DNA of 61,701 nucleotides from Lachnospiraceae bacterium (GTDB lineage Bacteria; Bacillota; Clostridia; Lachnospirales; Lachnospiraceae). This document shows, piece by piece, positions 1 to 9,333 of the stretch. The DNA is taken from NCBI GenBank assembly GCA_017622845.1, contig JAGAQJ010000023.1, positions 1-61,701 of the forward strand, given 5' to 3'. Within the stretch, counting starts at the first letter, position 1, and the number at the start of each line of letters is the position of its first letter. Both the position numbers and the translations under genes were made by a program. The notes beneath the pieces were generated by a model that was not told the DNA's origin, made no database searches, and saw only the letters and a program-made list of their open reading frames with translations.

Positions 1-717
1 CTCCTTTGACAGCTCCTTGAGGTTCTCCACTGCAGCCAGCCTGTTCACCATATCGACGGACAGAAGTATGTTATACTCATACCTGTGCATTGCGGAAGTT
101 CTTTCGGAATACTTATTGGAATACACCTCAAATTCCATATCTGGGTATATCTCATTCAATTTCTGATAAACGCCTCCGCCCTGACCTGTAAGAGGATTAT
201 AAAGCATCCCATTCTTAAAGCATCTCCTGTAATACCAATCATTAAACACGGCATCAGCCTGCAGCAGTAAATCTTCACCCTTCCCTGTATATTCATAACG
301 CGTCAGTCCGTTTTCCTCTATCTTTTCCGTTGATTCTCTCGCTCCTTTTTGGAAAAGCTCTATAAATTCTGTATAGGTTTCAGGTTCATCGGCTTTCATA
401 ATCTCAGTTATTGGCCTCTGCCAAACCGGGTCTTTGGTTACATGTTCGTCGACCTTACTGGAAATATAAATATCCCTGCCGGTTAAAAGCTTTCTTTTTT
501 CCCGTATCCCCTCATTTGTCTCCGCTTCCGCATTGGCAGCATTGTTTTGGAACCTCAGCATTGCTTCTCTTGAAATATCCAGCGTGCGCGCCATCGCATT
601 GCTTCCGGTATTCGCAATACTGGAAGCACTTCCACTTGCGGCTTCCTGATTGATAATTTGTGTACTGATACCTATCGTTTTTAATGTAGATGCATTAATT
701 GTAAGATTGTCAGACAT
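1..717 (-). CDS. unknown protein, runs off the left edge
   Basis: An open frame of 239 codons starts with ATG at 717 and continues past base 1 with no stop. A strong GGGGAGGG ribosome binding site lies 5 bases upstream. The N-terminus (MSDNLTINASTL) has no signal peptide or membrane segment; the first 60 residues are rich in Ala, Ser and Asn and the rest is acidic and soluble. It starts 23 bases after the stop of the preceding gene and is probably the last visible member of the arabinan operon. I do not recognise the family. The reading frame and ribosome binding site are certain; the function is unknown. Confidence 0.7.
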   Translation of the reverse strand, partial: MSDNLTINASTLKTIGISTQIINQEAASGSASSIANTGSNAMARTLDISREAMLRFQNNAANAEAETNEGIREKRKLLTGRDIYISSKVDEHVTKDPVWQRPITEIMKADEPETYTEFIELFQKGARESTEKIEENGLTRYEYTGKGEDLLLQADAVFNDWYYRRCFKNGMLYNPLTGQGGGVYQKLNEIYPDMEFEVYSNKYSERTSAMHRYEYNILLSVDMVNRLAAVENLKELSKE

Positions 718-740
718 AATATCCCTCCCCTAAAATCTGT

Positions 741-1484
741 TTAATATGATATACACTCTTTTAAAAAATAGAAAGTATCCTTAGTGTTTATATCTTCATC
801 ATAGGTAACCCATGCCTCTACGGACATCAAATCATAATAATGCGTGGTTCTGGTTGATTCGTAAGTGTATCCTCCTACTGCCGGATATAAGTATACCGTT
901 GCCGTGAAAAATCCATTACTTCCGGACACAGCCGTTCCAGACGTGACAGCATACTCAGGGTGACCTGCTGCAATCCATTGGTTATTCGTTACGCGGACAG
1001 TCACTCCTACATTCGCCGCCGCATAATTATTTCCTATACTGTCTTTCAAGAATGTCCATCCTGTAATTGTCACGAAATCCGGATTTGTCGCATGCTGGCT
1101 TATCCGATAATGAGAACCGTTATTATAATTGACATTTGCTGCTGCCTCATATCCGGAATATTTCGTAATTTCAATACGGTTTACTTCCGATACCGGTCCC
1201 TCTGAAAGCTTATATGCAGCTGTACCGCCCGCAATAAATTGATTTACAGTCTCTGCGCTGATGACCCGAAGGAAATACGTTCCTGCCGGCAGAGCTATCT
1301 CTCCATTTGTTCCGGAAGCAATCCGGTACATCACATAGTAGTTTGTTACCAGATTCGTATATATTTCGAACCTGCATCTCGACGCATTTGTTATATCCAG
1401 CCTTATCTTACTATTCTCTGCATTATCAGGCACGGTAAAGGTGTACCAATCATTCTCATATCCTCCGGTACTTTCATTACCCAT
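741..1484 (-). CDS. secreted-type beta-sandwich (PPC-like) protein, probably 5'-truncated
   Basis: A 247-residue frame opens abruptly in a beta-rich domain (DWYTFTVP near residue 12, then GEIALPAGTYFLRV) that resembles bacterial pre-peptidase C-terminal (PPC) domains of secreted proteins. A second, Ig-like half follows (VTVRVTNNQW, GFFTATVYLYP). There is no signal peptide and no convincing ribosome binding site before the ATG, and an in-frame stop lies about ten codons upstream. A protein of this kind would normally be exported, so the 5' part may have been lost. It lies 183 bases downstream of the GH43 gene, which would fit an accessory polysaccharide-binding protein. The domain call is by pattern only. 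Confidence 0.5.
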   Translation of the reverse strand: MGNESTGGYENDWYTFTVPDNAENSKIRLDITNASRCRFEIYTNLVTNYYVMYRIASGTNGEIALPAGTYFLRVISAETVNQFIAGGTAAYKLSEGPVSEVNRIEITKYSGYEAAANVNYNNGSHYRISQHATNPDFVTITGWTFLKDSIGNNYAAANVGVTVRVTNNQWIAAGHPEYAVTSGTAVSGSNGFFTATVYLYPAVGGYTYESTRTTHYYDLMSVEAWVTYDEDINTKDTFYFLKECISY

Positions 1485-1667
1485 CTGTGTTCTATTGTTT
1501 TGTGTGATATATCACAAACGGATAATTTTTCTATTTTTATAGTTACATTTAATATATCGGCAATGCTCTGGATTTCTTAACTTTTTTTGTTCATCAAATT
1601 ACAAAAATATTTATATCCGTTCACACCGTGGATTGGGTTCTTCCGCTGCTGTATTTCCTGTGTCTCC

Positions 1668-3323
1668 TTATTTGCTTCCCCATGCGGTCACATTGCCGCC
1701 AAGCACGGAAAATGTCATAACGACCTTGCGCTCGTTGGGATTGAAGTAAAGCTGCTCGCTTGGCATTTTCAGAAATACGCCCTTATAGGTGGTCCCTCCG
1801 ACCGTGATGGTCATATTGGGCGTGCCGTCCTCATAAGTCCAGCTTCCCTCAAGGTCGCCTGTCACTGTGCCGTCTTCATTCAGGCTGATATGGGACGGTT
1901 CCATAACGCCTACTACCGCATTTCCAACCTTTTGATAATAGGTCGTCGGCGTATGGACGATAAACTCATACGCTCCGCACATTTCTTCGACAGCGTATCC
2001 TGACTTGCTGATTTCTTCCCCCGCATACTCATACGGCGCGGCGACAAGCCAGCCGTCTTCATTGACAAAGAGCTGCTGCACGCGCACCTCATGCGCCTCT
2101 GCAACGCCGTTTTTGCCTCCTGCAAAACGGGAATGGTACACCATGTAAATTTTGCCGTCCTCCGTTACATAAGCGGAATTATGTCCCTGTGCAACCCGGA
2201 TTTCCCTGTTTCCGGTCCAGTCGTAAGACCCCATAATCCTGACACCCACATTCTCAAAAAGGTCGTTACATTCCTTTGTGTATACGGCGCTGTTTCCTGC
2301 CTCATCGACATAAGGCCCTGTAATATTCTCTGAGCGGAAAATCCTAATCTGGTATCCGCCGTCTGCCACCAATCCGCCGTAGGATACGAACAGATAATAA
2401 TATCCGTCCTTTTCTATGATAAACGGCCCCTCTCCGGACACGCCAAAACCGCCATGCACCTTATGCCCGTAATATGCATCCTGTTCATTTGGGATTGTCT
2501 CATAGGTTGTGCTGTAATCCCGAAGACCTGTATTTTCGTCCAGGCGGAGCAGATACAGTCCCCCAAACCATGAGCCGTACACCATCCAGAGCGAACCGTC
2601 CTTGTCAAAGAGAACACAGGGATCGATACAGTTGAGCTTCGTATTTTTGGTGCTCTGGTATCTGGTAAGGTCCGCACCTTCGCCAAGCACCTGATACACA
2701 TCGGTGAGCCTGACATCATGCGTATCCGTATTAAAGCCGGAGTACACGACCGGACCTGCATATTCATAAGGCCCCTCAATATTGTCTGCTGTAAGCATCA
2801 CAATGACGGAATTCCAGTCACTGCCGTTGACGCTCATATAAAAGCAGTACTTTTGCATGTTGGGATTGTAAATGACATCCGGCGCCCACAGATTGCCGTT
2901 CAGGTTCGGATTGTTGTCCGTTCTGCAGTACTCCTCCCACTCTTTTCCAAACAGGGAAGCATAGTCTGAGTTGATATTCATCTGAAAGCTTTCCCAGTTC
3001 GTCAAATCCGTACTCTTTGCCCATGCCATGTGTGAACCAAAGATATAATATGTTCCATTGTCATATACGACAGACGGATCATGTACGCTCACACGGCTGT
3101 ATGACACTTCTGTCATTTCTGTTTCCTCCTCTTCCACAACGGTCTGTGTTTCCTGTACTGCGCTGTCCTGCACTTGTGTCTCTGCCGGATTCTCTGCCGT
3201 AAGCGTTTCTGCATTGTCTTTGATTTCGTCAGGCGTGTCCAGGCTGCTGCTCCCGCATCCGCCAAGCATTCCTGCCAGCAGAACTGTCATGAGCGCTCCC
3301 GGAAATATTTTTCTATTTTTCAT
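1668..3323 (-). CDS. GH43 endo-1,5-alpha-L-arabinanase lipoprotein
   Basis: The product (551 residues) should cleave internal alpha-1,5 bonds of arabinan outside the cell. The start at 3323 is chosen because AGAAAGG lies 8 bases upstream; an in-frame upstream ATG has no such site. The N-terminus is a lipoprotein signal with the lipobox ending at Cys23, followed by an acidic Thr/Glu-rich linker. The GH43 five-bladed propeller shows the expected acids: Asp82 in VHDPSVVYDNGTYY (base), Asp234 in CIDPCVLF and Glu298 in GEGPFI (acid). The last 110 residues resemble the GH43 C-terminal beta domain of two-domain arabinanases such as Bacillus Abn2. It is the only glycoside hydrolase in the operon and the best clue to the substrate. 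Confidence 0.88.
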   Translation of the reverse strand: MKNRKIFPGALMTVLLAGMLGGCGSSSLDTPDEIKDNAETLTAENPAETQVQDSAVQETQTVVEEEETEMTEVSYSRVSVHDPSVVYDNGTYYIFGSHMAWAKSTDLTNWESFQMNINSDYASLFGKEWEEYCRTDNNPNLNGNLWAPDVIYNPNMQKYCFYMSVNGSDWNSVIVMLTADNIEGPYEYAGPVVYSGFNTDTHDVRLTDVYQVLGEGADLTRYQSTKNTKLNCIDPCVLFDKDGSLWMVYGSWFGGLYLLRLDENTGLRDYSTTYETIPNEQDAYYGHKVHGGFGVSGEGPFIIEKDGYYYLFVSYGGLVADGGYQIRIFRSENITGPYVDEAGNSAVYTKECNDLFENVGVRIMGSYDWTGNREIRVAQGHNSAYVTEDGKIYMVYHSRFAGGKNGVAEAHEVRVQQLFVNEDGWLVAAPYEYAGEEISKSGYAVEEMCGAYEFIVHTPTTYYQKVGNAVVGVMEPSHISLNEDGTVTGDLEGSWTYEDGTPNMTITVGGTTYKGVFLKMPSEQLYFNPNERKVVMTFSVLGGNVTAWGSK

Positions 3324-3359
3324 AATATTGATACCTTTCTGTTCCGTACATTCGAAAAC

Positions 3360-3385
3360 AGGGGACATTTTTGAAAATGCCCCCT
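3360..3385 (-). terminator. intercistronic hairpin between binding protein and GH43 genes
   Basis: Two 12-base arms (3360-3371 and 3374-3385), complementary apart from one G-T wobble, enclose a 2-base loop just after the binding-protein stop. The minus-strand 3' side is followed by only a short T run. It may be a leaky terminator or an RNA-stabilising hairpin that lowers arabinanase expression relative to the binding protein. Confidence 0.55.
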
Positions 3386-3419
3386 ATTGATTCATTCCTA
3401 TACGATTTTTATCTGCGGA

Positions 3420-5015
3420 TTAATAATTTAACTCAATGCCGATCATTGCATAAGCTTCTTTTGCTGCTGCCAATGCTGCCTGATTTGCATCATTGCCCTT
3501 CTGCTCAAGCTCTGCTGCGAAGTCATTTGCATTCTTGCCTTCCAGGCGAACCTGATCCTCAACGCCAAGCGTATCTCCTACTGCGAAATAAGATGTGCTT
3601 AAGAAGCTTGAGAAGCCCGGAATCTGGCAGTCTCCAAACGGTACAGGATTCTTGCAGTTTGCAAAGAAATCATCGAAATACTTGCCGTACTTCTCATCTT
3701 CATCTGCCGTGACAAGCGCTTCACCGTTTACAGGGTCATATACTGCCTCATAGGTTCTTGTGTTAGCTGTCGGATAGAAGGACTCCTGGAACTCTTTCCA
3801 GATAGCTTCGTCTGTTGTAATCGGGCAAGGCATAGCCTGTCTGTAAAGCGGAAGGTCTGCATAAGTCTCAACGTCCTGATAAGCGTCAAGCTTTGTCTGC
3901 CAGCCTTCTGCGCCCCAGCCCATCCATTTCAGAAGCTCATAAGCCTCTCTCGGATGCTCCGTAGCAGAAGAAATACCGCCAAAGTCAAGTACGCCGAATA
4001 CATATCCGCTCTCGCTTGCGGGAGTTGTGTAAGGCACCCACTCCATACCGCGGTTTCTATAGTCCGGTGTGTCAAACAGATTCAGATATGTCCACCATGC
4101 ATCAATCTGGAATCCAAGCTTGCCTGTGTAGGCAGCCCACATGGTTCTGTCGCCGGTCCATGCTTCCATCTCGTCCGTGTCAGCATAAGGTGCATGATAC
4201 TTGCCGTTTACAAGCTCTGCCCACTGGTTAACGCCTGCTGCCCACTGCTCCATATTGAAGCTTGTGCCGTCCCATCCGAACTCGCCGATCAGGTTGCTCC
4301 CGTTGGAAATCGGATAATAGGTGATAATGGAATGGAACTGGTTGAAGCCGTATGTACCTGCATCTGTGTTGGTAGCAGCCTTGAACGAATCAATCATCTC
4401 ATCCCAGGTCCAGTTTGTAGAGGGAACATCAATGTTGAGCGTCTCAAATACATTCAAATCGCAGTAGATGGCATCCGGGAAGAACTTAATCGGTGTTGCC
4501 AGTTTCTTGTCCGTGCCATAGTAGCCAAGCTTCGCACTGTTGATGGACGGCAGAATGTTTTCATTCTCGGGGTCTGCTTCCCAGTATGGCGTCATATCGC
4601 CAAGCAATGCATTGGAAAGCGCAAAGTCACAGTTGCCCAGAATCATAAAGCAGTCCGGTGTCTGTCCTGACTGGACCAGGTTCAGCAGCGTGTCGTTGTA
4701 TCCGTCTGTTGAGAATGCCTGTGTCTCTACCTTAATATTGGGATACTTTTCCATAAATGCTTCTGCCACTCTGTTTACAAGCTGCTCATTATCGAAGTGC
4801 ATGTAAGTCAGCGTAATCTCATCTGTCGTCATTGCAGGCAGTCCTGATGCTTCTGTGTCTCCTGTGCTTGCTGACGCATCTGCAGATGATGCTGTGTCAC
4901 CTGTGTTTGCTGCATTGTCTGAAGCTGCCGGCTCTGAGCCTGAGCCGCCGCAGCCGGTAAGCAGACCTGCTGCAAGGGTTGCTGCCATCATAAGGCTTAC
5001 CATTTTCTTTTTCAT
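3420..5015 (-). CDS. family 1 extracellular sugar-binding lipoprotein (ABC importer)
   Basis: This 531-residue protein has a lipoprotein signal (LLTGC, Cys22) and then a Ser/Ala/Asp-rich spacer. The mature part has the order of family 1 solute-binding proteins: an early strand and helix ending in VEAFMEKYPNIKVE-type sequence, DCFMILGN, a central region with many Trp residues, and a C-terminal KWMGWGAEGWQ segment. Aromatic residues are abundant, as expected for an oligosaccharide cleft. A GGAGG site precedes the ATG. Next upstream in the operon are two permease genes (5046-7032), its obvious partners, and the GH43 arabinanase follows. The ligand is inferred to be arabinooligosaccharide. Confidence 0.88.
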   Translation of the reverse strand: MKKKMVSLMMAATLAAGLLTGCGGSGSEPAASDNAANTGDTASSADASASTGDTEASGLPAMTTDEITLTYMHFDNEQLVNRVAEAFMEKYPNIKVETQAFSTDGYNDTLLNLVQSGQTPDCFMILGNCDFALSNALLGDMTPYWEADPENENILPSINSAKLGYYGTDKKLATPIKFFPDAIYCDLNVFETLNIDVPSTNWTWDEMIDSFKAATNTDAGTYGFNQFHSIITYYPISNGSNLIGEFGWDGTSFNMEQWAAGVNQWAELVNGKYHAPYADTDEMEAWTGDRTMWAAYTGKLGFQIDAWWTYLNLFDTPDYRNRGMEWVPYTTPASESGYVFGVLDFGGISSATEHPREAYELLKWMGWGAEGWQTKLDAYQDVETYADLPLYRQAMPCPITTDEAIWKEFQESFYPTANTRTYEAVYDPVNGEALVTADEDEKYGKYFDDFFANCKNPVPFGDCQIPGFSSFLSTSYFAVGDTLGVEDQVRLEGKNANDFAAELEQKGNDANQAALAAAKEAYAMIGIELNY

Positions 5016-5045
5016 GTTTGAATTCCTCCTTGTTATTGATATATA

Positions 5046-6071
5046 TTATTCACCAGTTATACCGGTACGGTCAACACTTTCCACAAACTGCTTCTGAAGC
5101 ACGAGGTACATAATCAGCAGCGGTAAGATGCTGAGCATTGTTCCTGCCATCTTGATTGACTCATTAATGTCAACCATGCCGCTTCCTGCTACGCTTCTTG
5201 CAGTATTGTAACTGTTTTCAAAGTTCTTGAGCGATACAATCAGAGAGCTCCAGTGATATGTATCTGCATTGCTTGTAAATGCACCGACTACATAGAGCTG
5301 TGTCAGGTATGATTCATTCCAGTACCACACGATAGAGAACAGGAATACAACCAGGATTGCCGGCGCTGCTGAGGGAAGCGCTATTTTCCTGAATATCTTA
5401 AAATGTCCTGCTCCGTCAATCTTTGCCGCCTCTATCAGTACCTTCGGTATCTGGCGGAAGAAGTTGTAGAATATCAGGATAAATATCTGTGACTTTAATC
5501 CCTGTCCCAGAAGTGCGGGTACGATAAATGCCTTGATGGAATTAATCAGTCCGATGTTTGTGTAGAATACATAGGTCGGCATCATTGTCGCCTGCGGAGG
5601 CAGGATAAAGGAGAACAGCAGCAGTCCGATGCAGAGCTTCTTTCCCTTAAATTCATAGCGCGCAAACCCATATCCTACCATAGCGCATATCACAACGTTT
5701 ATCAAAGTCGGAATACCTGCGATTACTACAGAATCACGGAAGGTTTTCCAGTAATCCATGGACTGAAATGCCTGTCTGTAGTTCTCCAGATAAAGCTGGC
5801 TTGGTATCCAGTTAATCGAAGTATCCAGCAGGTCATTGAGGTTCATAAAGCTTTTGCTTATCATGTAAAGCACCGGATAGAGATACACGAATCCAATGCT
5901 GATCAGCAGGAGATAGACAGCGGCAAGCTTGCCTGCGCCTTCCGTATCCTTTGAGCCGAAGATCAATTTCTTGATCTTATATTTTATCTGCTCCCTGCCC
6001 TCCGGATTAAGCACTCTTTTTAGACTGCTTACGCTGCTGCTTTTCTTTTTGCTTTGCGTAGCTGCGCTCAT
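5046..6071 (-). CDS. MalG-type carbohydrate ABC permease
   Basis: Inner-membrane subunit of the sugar importer with six predicted membrane segments and the EAA loop (EAAKIDGAGHFKIFRKIALP) that docks the ATPase. I place the start at ATG 6071 because AGAGGGG lies 8 bases upstream; a GTG at 6080 would sit on that ribosome binding site. Even so the gene overlaps the 3' end of the upstream permease gene by 65 bases, in a lysine-rich stretch of both products. The N-terminus is an unusually long basic tail of about 45 residues before the first membrane helix. No ATPase gene is nearby, so a shared MsmK-type ATPase is inferred. Confidence 0.88.
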   Translation of the reverse strand: MSAATQSKKKSSSVSSLKRVLNPEGREQIKYKIKKLIFGSKDTEGAGKLAAVYLLLISIGFVYLYPVLYMISKSFMNLNDLLDTSINWIPSQLYLENYRQAFQSMDYWKTFRDSVVIAGIPTLINVVICAMVGYGFARYEFKGKKLCIGLLLFSFILPPQATMMPTYVFYTNIGLINSIKAFIVPALLGQGLKSQIFILIFYNFFRQIPKVLIEAAKIDGAGHFKIFRKIALPSAAPAILVVFLFSIVWYWNESYLTQLYVVGAFTSNADTYHWSSLIVSLKNFENSYNTARSVAGSGMVDINESIKMAGTMLSILPLLIMYLVLQKQFVESVDRTGITGE

Positions 6072-7032
6072 GACGCTCACCCCTCTTTCTTATTTTTCTC
6101 TCCAGACGTTTTTCTTTCCTCAGTTCACGCTGGTACTTCTTTGCACGTCTTTCATAGACATCTTTGCGTCCCATAATCAGAACCGCAAAGAAGATGACGA
6201 TTGCAGATTCTATAATCGAATACAGCCATGCCATTGCTGAGGCGTAGCCGTAACCTCCCGTGGCGGACAGCATTGTGTCATAAATCAATACGATTAACGC
6301 ATTCTGTTCGTTGTTTGACATGAAGATTACCGTGTAAACAACGTTTAACAGAATCATCGGTTTAATCGTGGGAAGCGTAATCTTCCAGAAGCACTCCCAC
6401 TTGGAGCCGCCGTCCATCTTTGCAGCCTCATATAAAGAGGTGTCGATTTTCTGCAGCGCTGCAAGGAAAATCAAAATCTGTACGCCGGAGTACCATAACA
6501 GGGTAATCATGTTGCTGAATACGCTCGTGATACTCTCTGCCAGCACATGCGGCAGATATTCGTCCAAAAGCTGCTCAATCATGGTCACATTCATCATTGG
6601 AATGCTCGCCGCCTCCTGGTCTGCAAGCTGCTGCATTACAGGACCGCTGGCGATAATAATCGGCAGGAAGAAAATCATTCGGAAAAATCCCCTGCAGGAA
6701 ATCTTCTGGTTCAGAAGCATCGCGATAATCAGCGAAAACGCCACGATAACCGGCACTGCAATCAGAGTTTCCAAAAGATAAGACTCAAGCCCCATAATAA
6801 AATCCGGGTCTGTCAGAAAAATCTGGCTGTAATTTTCAAATCCCACATAGAGCTTCGCCATACCCTGCGGCAGAAGCTTTATCTTATTCAGGGAATACTG
6901 GAAGGACTGTACGATGGGCCAGAGCACCAGCAGCACCAGACCGATCAGCCATGGCAGTATAAACAGATAGCCGACCGCATTTTCCCTTTTCTCCAGTTGT
7001 CCGGGTTTCGTTTTTCTTTTATTATTCATCAT
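6007..7032 (-). CDS. MalF-type carbohydrate ABC permease
   Basis: First permease subunit of the second transporter (341 residues). The N-terminus is cytosolic and basic, then a hydrophobic segment NAVGYLFILPWLIGLV opens the membrane domain. The EAA loop is EAAKMDGGSKWECFWKITLP. The C-terminus is a very basic tail of about 45 residues (RRAKKYQRELRKEKRLERKI), which is the part encoded in overlap with the next gene. Two adjacent ATG codons follow GGGGGCAGTGAT; either could be used. It starts 12 bases after the DUF5696-type gene ends, so the two are surely cotranscribed. Confidence 0.88.
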   Translation of the reverse strand: MMNNKRKTKPGQLEKRENAVGYLFILPWLIGLVLLVLWPIVQSFQYSLNKIKLLPQGMAKLYVGFENYSQIFLTDPDFIMGLESYLLETLIAVPVIVAFSLIIAMLLNQKISCRGFFRMIFFLPIIIASGPVMQQLADQEAASIPMMNVTMIEQLLDEYLPHVLAESITSVFSNMITLLWYSGVQILIFLAALQKIDTSLYEAAKMDGGSKWECFWKITLPTIKPMILLNVVYTVIFMSNNEQNALIVLIYDTMLSATGGYGYASAMAWLYSIIESAIVIFFAVLIMGRKDVYERRAKKYQRELRKEKRLERKIRKRGERHERSYAKQKEKQQRKQSKKSA

Positions 7033-7044
7033 ATCACTGCCCCC

Positions 7045-9333
7045 TTACCGTCCAACCACATACGAAAGTGCGGGAACTGCCACACCGTCTGCTTTGGCAT
7101 CTGTCTCAGAGTAATTGATATACAGCTTAACGCCGTTGTCATAGGTTACAATTGTGACACCCGTGTCAGTTATCTCATGCGCCGCAATCATACTGCCCTT
7201 TGTCAGCTCACTGATTTCCTTAAGCTCCTTGTAGTAGCTCAAAATCTGCTGGCGGTATACGGAATACTCGGAGGTATATACATCGCTGGAATTGGTATAA
7301 ATCAATTCGGACGGATTCTCATAGGTCAGATAGAAGGACGGATAAATTCCTGTCTCTACCAGCTTTAAAAAATACTCCCTCTCGTTTGCCTCAAAGTTCA
7401 CATAGTCGCCGTACATCGGAATCATGCCCTTCAATGCGATGGACAGGAATGGTACGCTTTGATCCGTATAAATATAATCGGAGTCTGAAATCGGCATATC
7501 CACAATCGCCTTGGAATACTGCCAATAGCATTGTATCGGAGACTCCAGCATCAGGTCCATCGTTTCACCCGCGCCCTTCAATGCCTCACCATACAGATAC
7601 TTTGACACAATACGGGTCTGCATGGTATCTCCCATGGTATAAGTATACAGAGTATTTCCTATCTCGGAAAGGGCAAGCTTATCAATTCCCTTTTTTTGGA
7701 AGCCCTTCTGCAGCTTCTGAAGATTTTCAAGAGCCTTCTGCGGCGTCCAGTACACGAAGCTGCGGTATACGTTCTGATAGGTATCCTGCTCATATAAACG
7801 TTTATCCATTTTCTTCACGGTGTCAAAGGTCGTATTGGCGGTATCCGTGTTTGCCCTGACAGCATCCAGGAAAAGGTAGAAATCAATATTTTTCTCCCCG
7901 CACTCCTCCATCAGCTTTGACAAATCCCCTGCACCGCCGATGCTTGCGTCTACATCATAGGAGGTAACCGGAATATCATAGATGCCGCCGTCCTGCCAGC
8001 CTTTATATAAGGATAGGATATCGGTCACGCCCTCACCCTCAAGGTCAGCGTAAATCTCTCTGATATTGTCAACGGTAGTCACCGGAACGTCTTTTTTCCA
8101 CATCATCCAGTTCTCCACATCCATACCTAAGAAATCAAGCCTCACCTTAAATTCGTCCGCAGTCCTGACAAGCTCATCGTTCTCAATCAGGTAATCCCTG
8201 TAACGCTTGGCAAGTCCTGTGTAGTTGGCTTCATCACCATCGACAAACATATATCTGACATTAATGTCATATTTAATTCTGTCCGTAACCTTGGTTACAG
8301 AGCCGCCTGAATTGGAGGTCGGCTGTATATAAGTCGTACATTTCCGGAATGCCGCCGTAATCCAGTTATAATCCGAGTAAGCTCCGTTCGGCGTCGCATA
8401 GATGGAAGCTTCCTCATCTCCGCTCTCGATAACGGCAAGATATCCCATATTATCGTCTGTATGAACCATGCCGTACACCGGTGCGAGAATCATCTCGGCA
8501 TCGTTGTGCGTCTCATAGCTGCCCCACAGCAGAGAGAGCACGTAGGACTCGCCTACACCGATATCAGTACCGTATACCTTCTGCACATAGCCGGAGTCAA
8601 AGCGTCCTTCCTTGTCATCAAGGTAAATCAGCGCTCCGTTTCCATCCGGCACAAACATATATCCATCCTTCTCGCCAAGCCGTGTGCTGCCCAGCAGCGG
8701 AAACAAATAGATGTTGCCGATTTTCTTGTTTTCTGCGTTTTCGTAGATAGCGCTTTCCGGTATGCAGGCTGTGATGCTTCCGTCATCATACAGCTTGACC
8801 TCCACCTCGAAGCCAAGCTCCTGTGACGGATAATCCAGCTTTGCATGGAAGCCGCCCGGAATCAGGTCGACCGCCACTTGTGCACCGCTTCCCTCAATTC
8901 CAAGCTTTCTCTGCATGGTGTTCGTCTCCTCCTGCAGCTCCACGACGATTCCCGACTGCAGGAAGCCCTTCCATGTCTCATTGACATTTCCAAGCCGTTC
9001 CTCATCGCGGACGGTAGATTCCATCACGGCTCCTGTCTTTGTGTTTTTTACAATGATGGAGAGCGCCGGCTCATAGAGGTAAAGCTCATAGCTGTCATTT
9101 GCCGCTACCAGATGATGCCCGTTCAGTTCCTTTGAGGTATCCACCGCCCCGTCGCTCAGCGCTGCCTGCGGCTCCTTTACCTCCTGCTGCGCATCGCTGA
9201 CATCTAAGCTGTTTTTACCTCCCGACTTGGAAGCCATCACTGCTACTGCTATGATAACAATGACCACCACTACAGCTATGATAAATTTTATAAGCTTTCT
9301 GCCCATTTTTCTGATATCAAATTTAGCTTCCAA
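7045..9333 (-). CDS. DUF5696-type membrane-anchored extracellular protein
   Basis: A 762-residue protein starting with TTG at 9333. GAGGTGGTG lies 7 bases upstream and no ATG in the first codons has a ribosome binding site. One N-terminal membrane helix (about residues 15-33, rich in Ile and Val) anchors a large outer domain. The outer domain has a beta-rich first half (VAANDSYELYLYEPALSIIV) and a second half with TIM-barrel-like strands (FLFLDAVRANTD, ALSEIGNTLYTY). The layout fits DUF5696 proteins found beside sugar ABC operons in Paenibacillus and Lachnospiraceae; no activity is established. It overlaps the preceding gene by 11 bases, which suggests translational coupling. A glycan-processing or presenting role is inferred from context. 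Confidence 0.7.
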   Translation of the reverse strand: MEAKFDIRKMGRKLIKFIIAVVVVIVIIAVAVMASKSGGKNSLDVSDAQQEVKEPQAALSDGAVDTSKELNGHHLVAANDSYELYLYEPALSIIVKNTKTGAVMESTVRDEERLGNVNETWKGFLQSGIVVELQEETNTMQRKLGIEGSGAQVAVDLIPGGFHAKLDYPSQELGFEVEVKLYDDGSITACIPESAIYENAENKKIGNIYLFPLLGSTRLGEKDGYMFVPDGNGALIYLDDKEGRFDSGYVQKVYGTDIGVGESYVLSLLWGSYETHNDAEMILAPVYGMVHTDDNMGYLAVIESGDEEASIYATPNGAYSDYNWITAAFRKCTTYIQPTSNSGGSVTKVTDRIKYDINVRYMFVDGDEANYTGLAKRYRDYLIENDELVRTADEFKVRLDFLGMDVENWMMWKKDVPVTTVDNIREIYADLEGEGVTDILSLYKGWQDGGIYDIPVTSYDVDASIGGAGDLSKLMEECGEKNIDFYLFLDAVRANTDTANTTFDTVKKMDKRLYEQDTYQNVYRSFVYWTPQKALENLQKLQKGFQKKGIDKLALSEIGNTLYTYTMGDTMQTRIVSKYLYGEALKGAGETMDLMLESPIQCYWQYSKAIVDMPISDSDYIYTDQSVPFLSIALKGMIPMYGDYVNFEANEREYFLKLVETGIYPSFYLTYENPSELIYTNSSDVYTSEYSVYRQQILSYYKELKEISELTKGSMIAAHEITDTGVTIVTYDNGVKLYINYSETDAKADGVAVPALSYVVGR

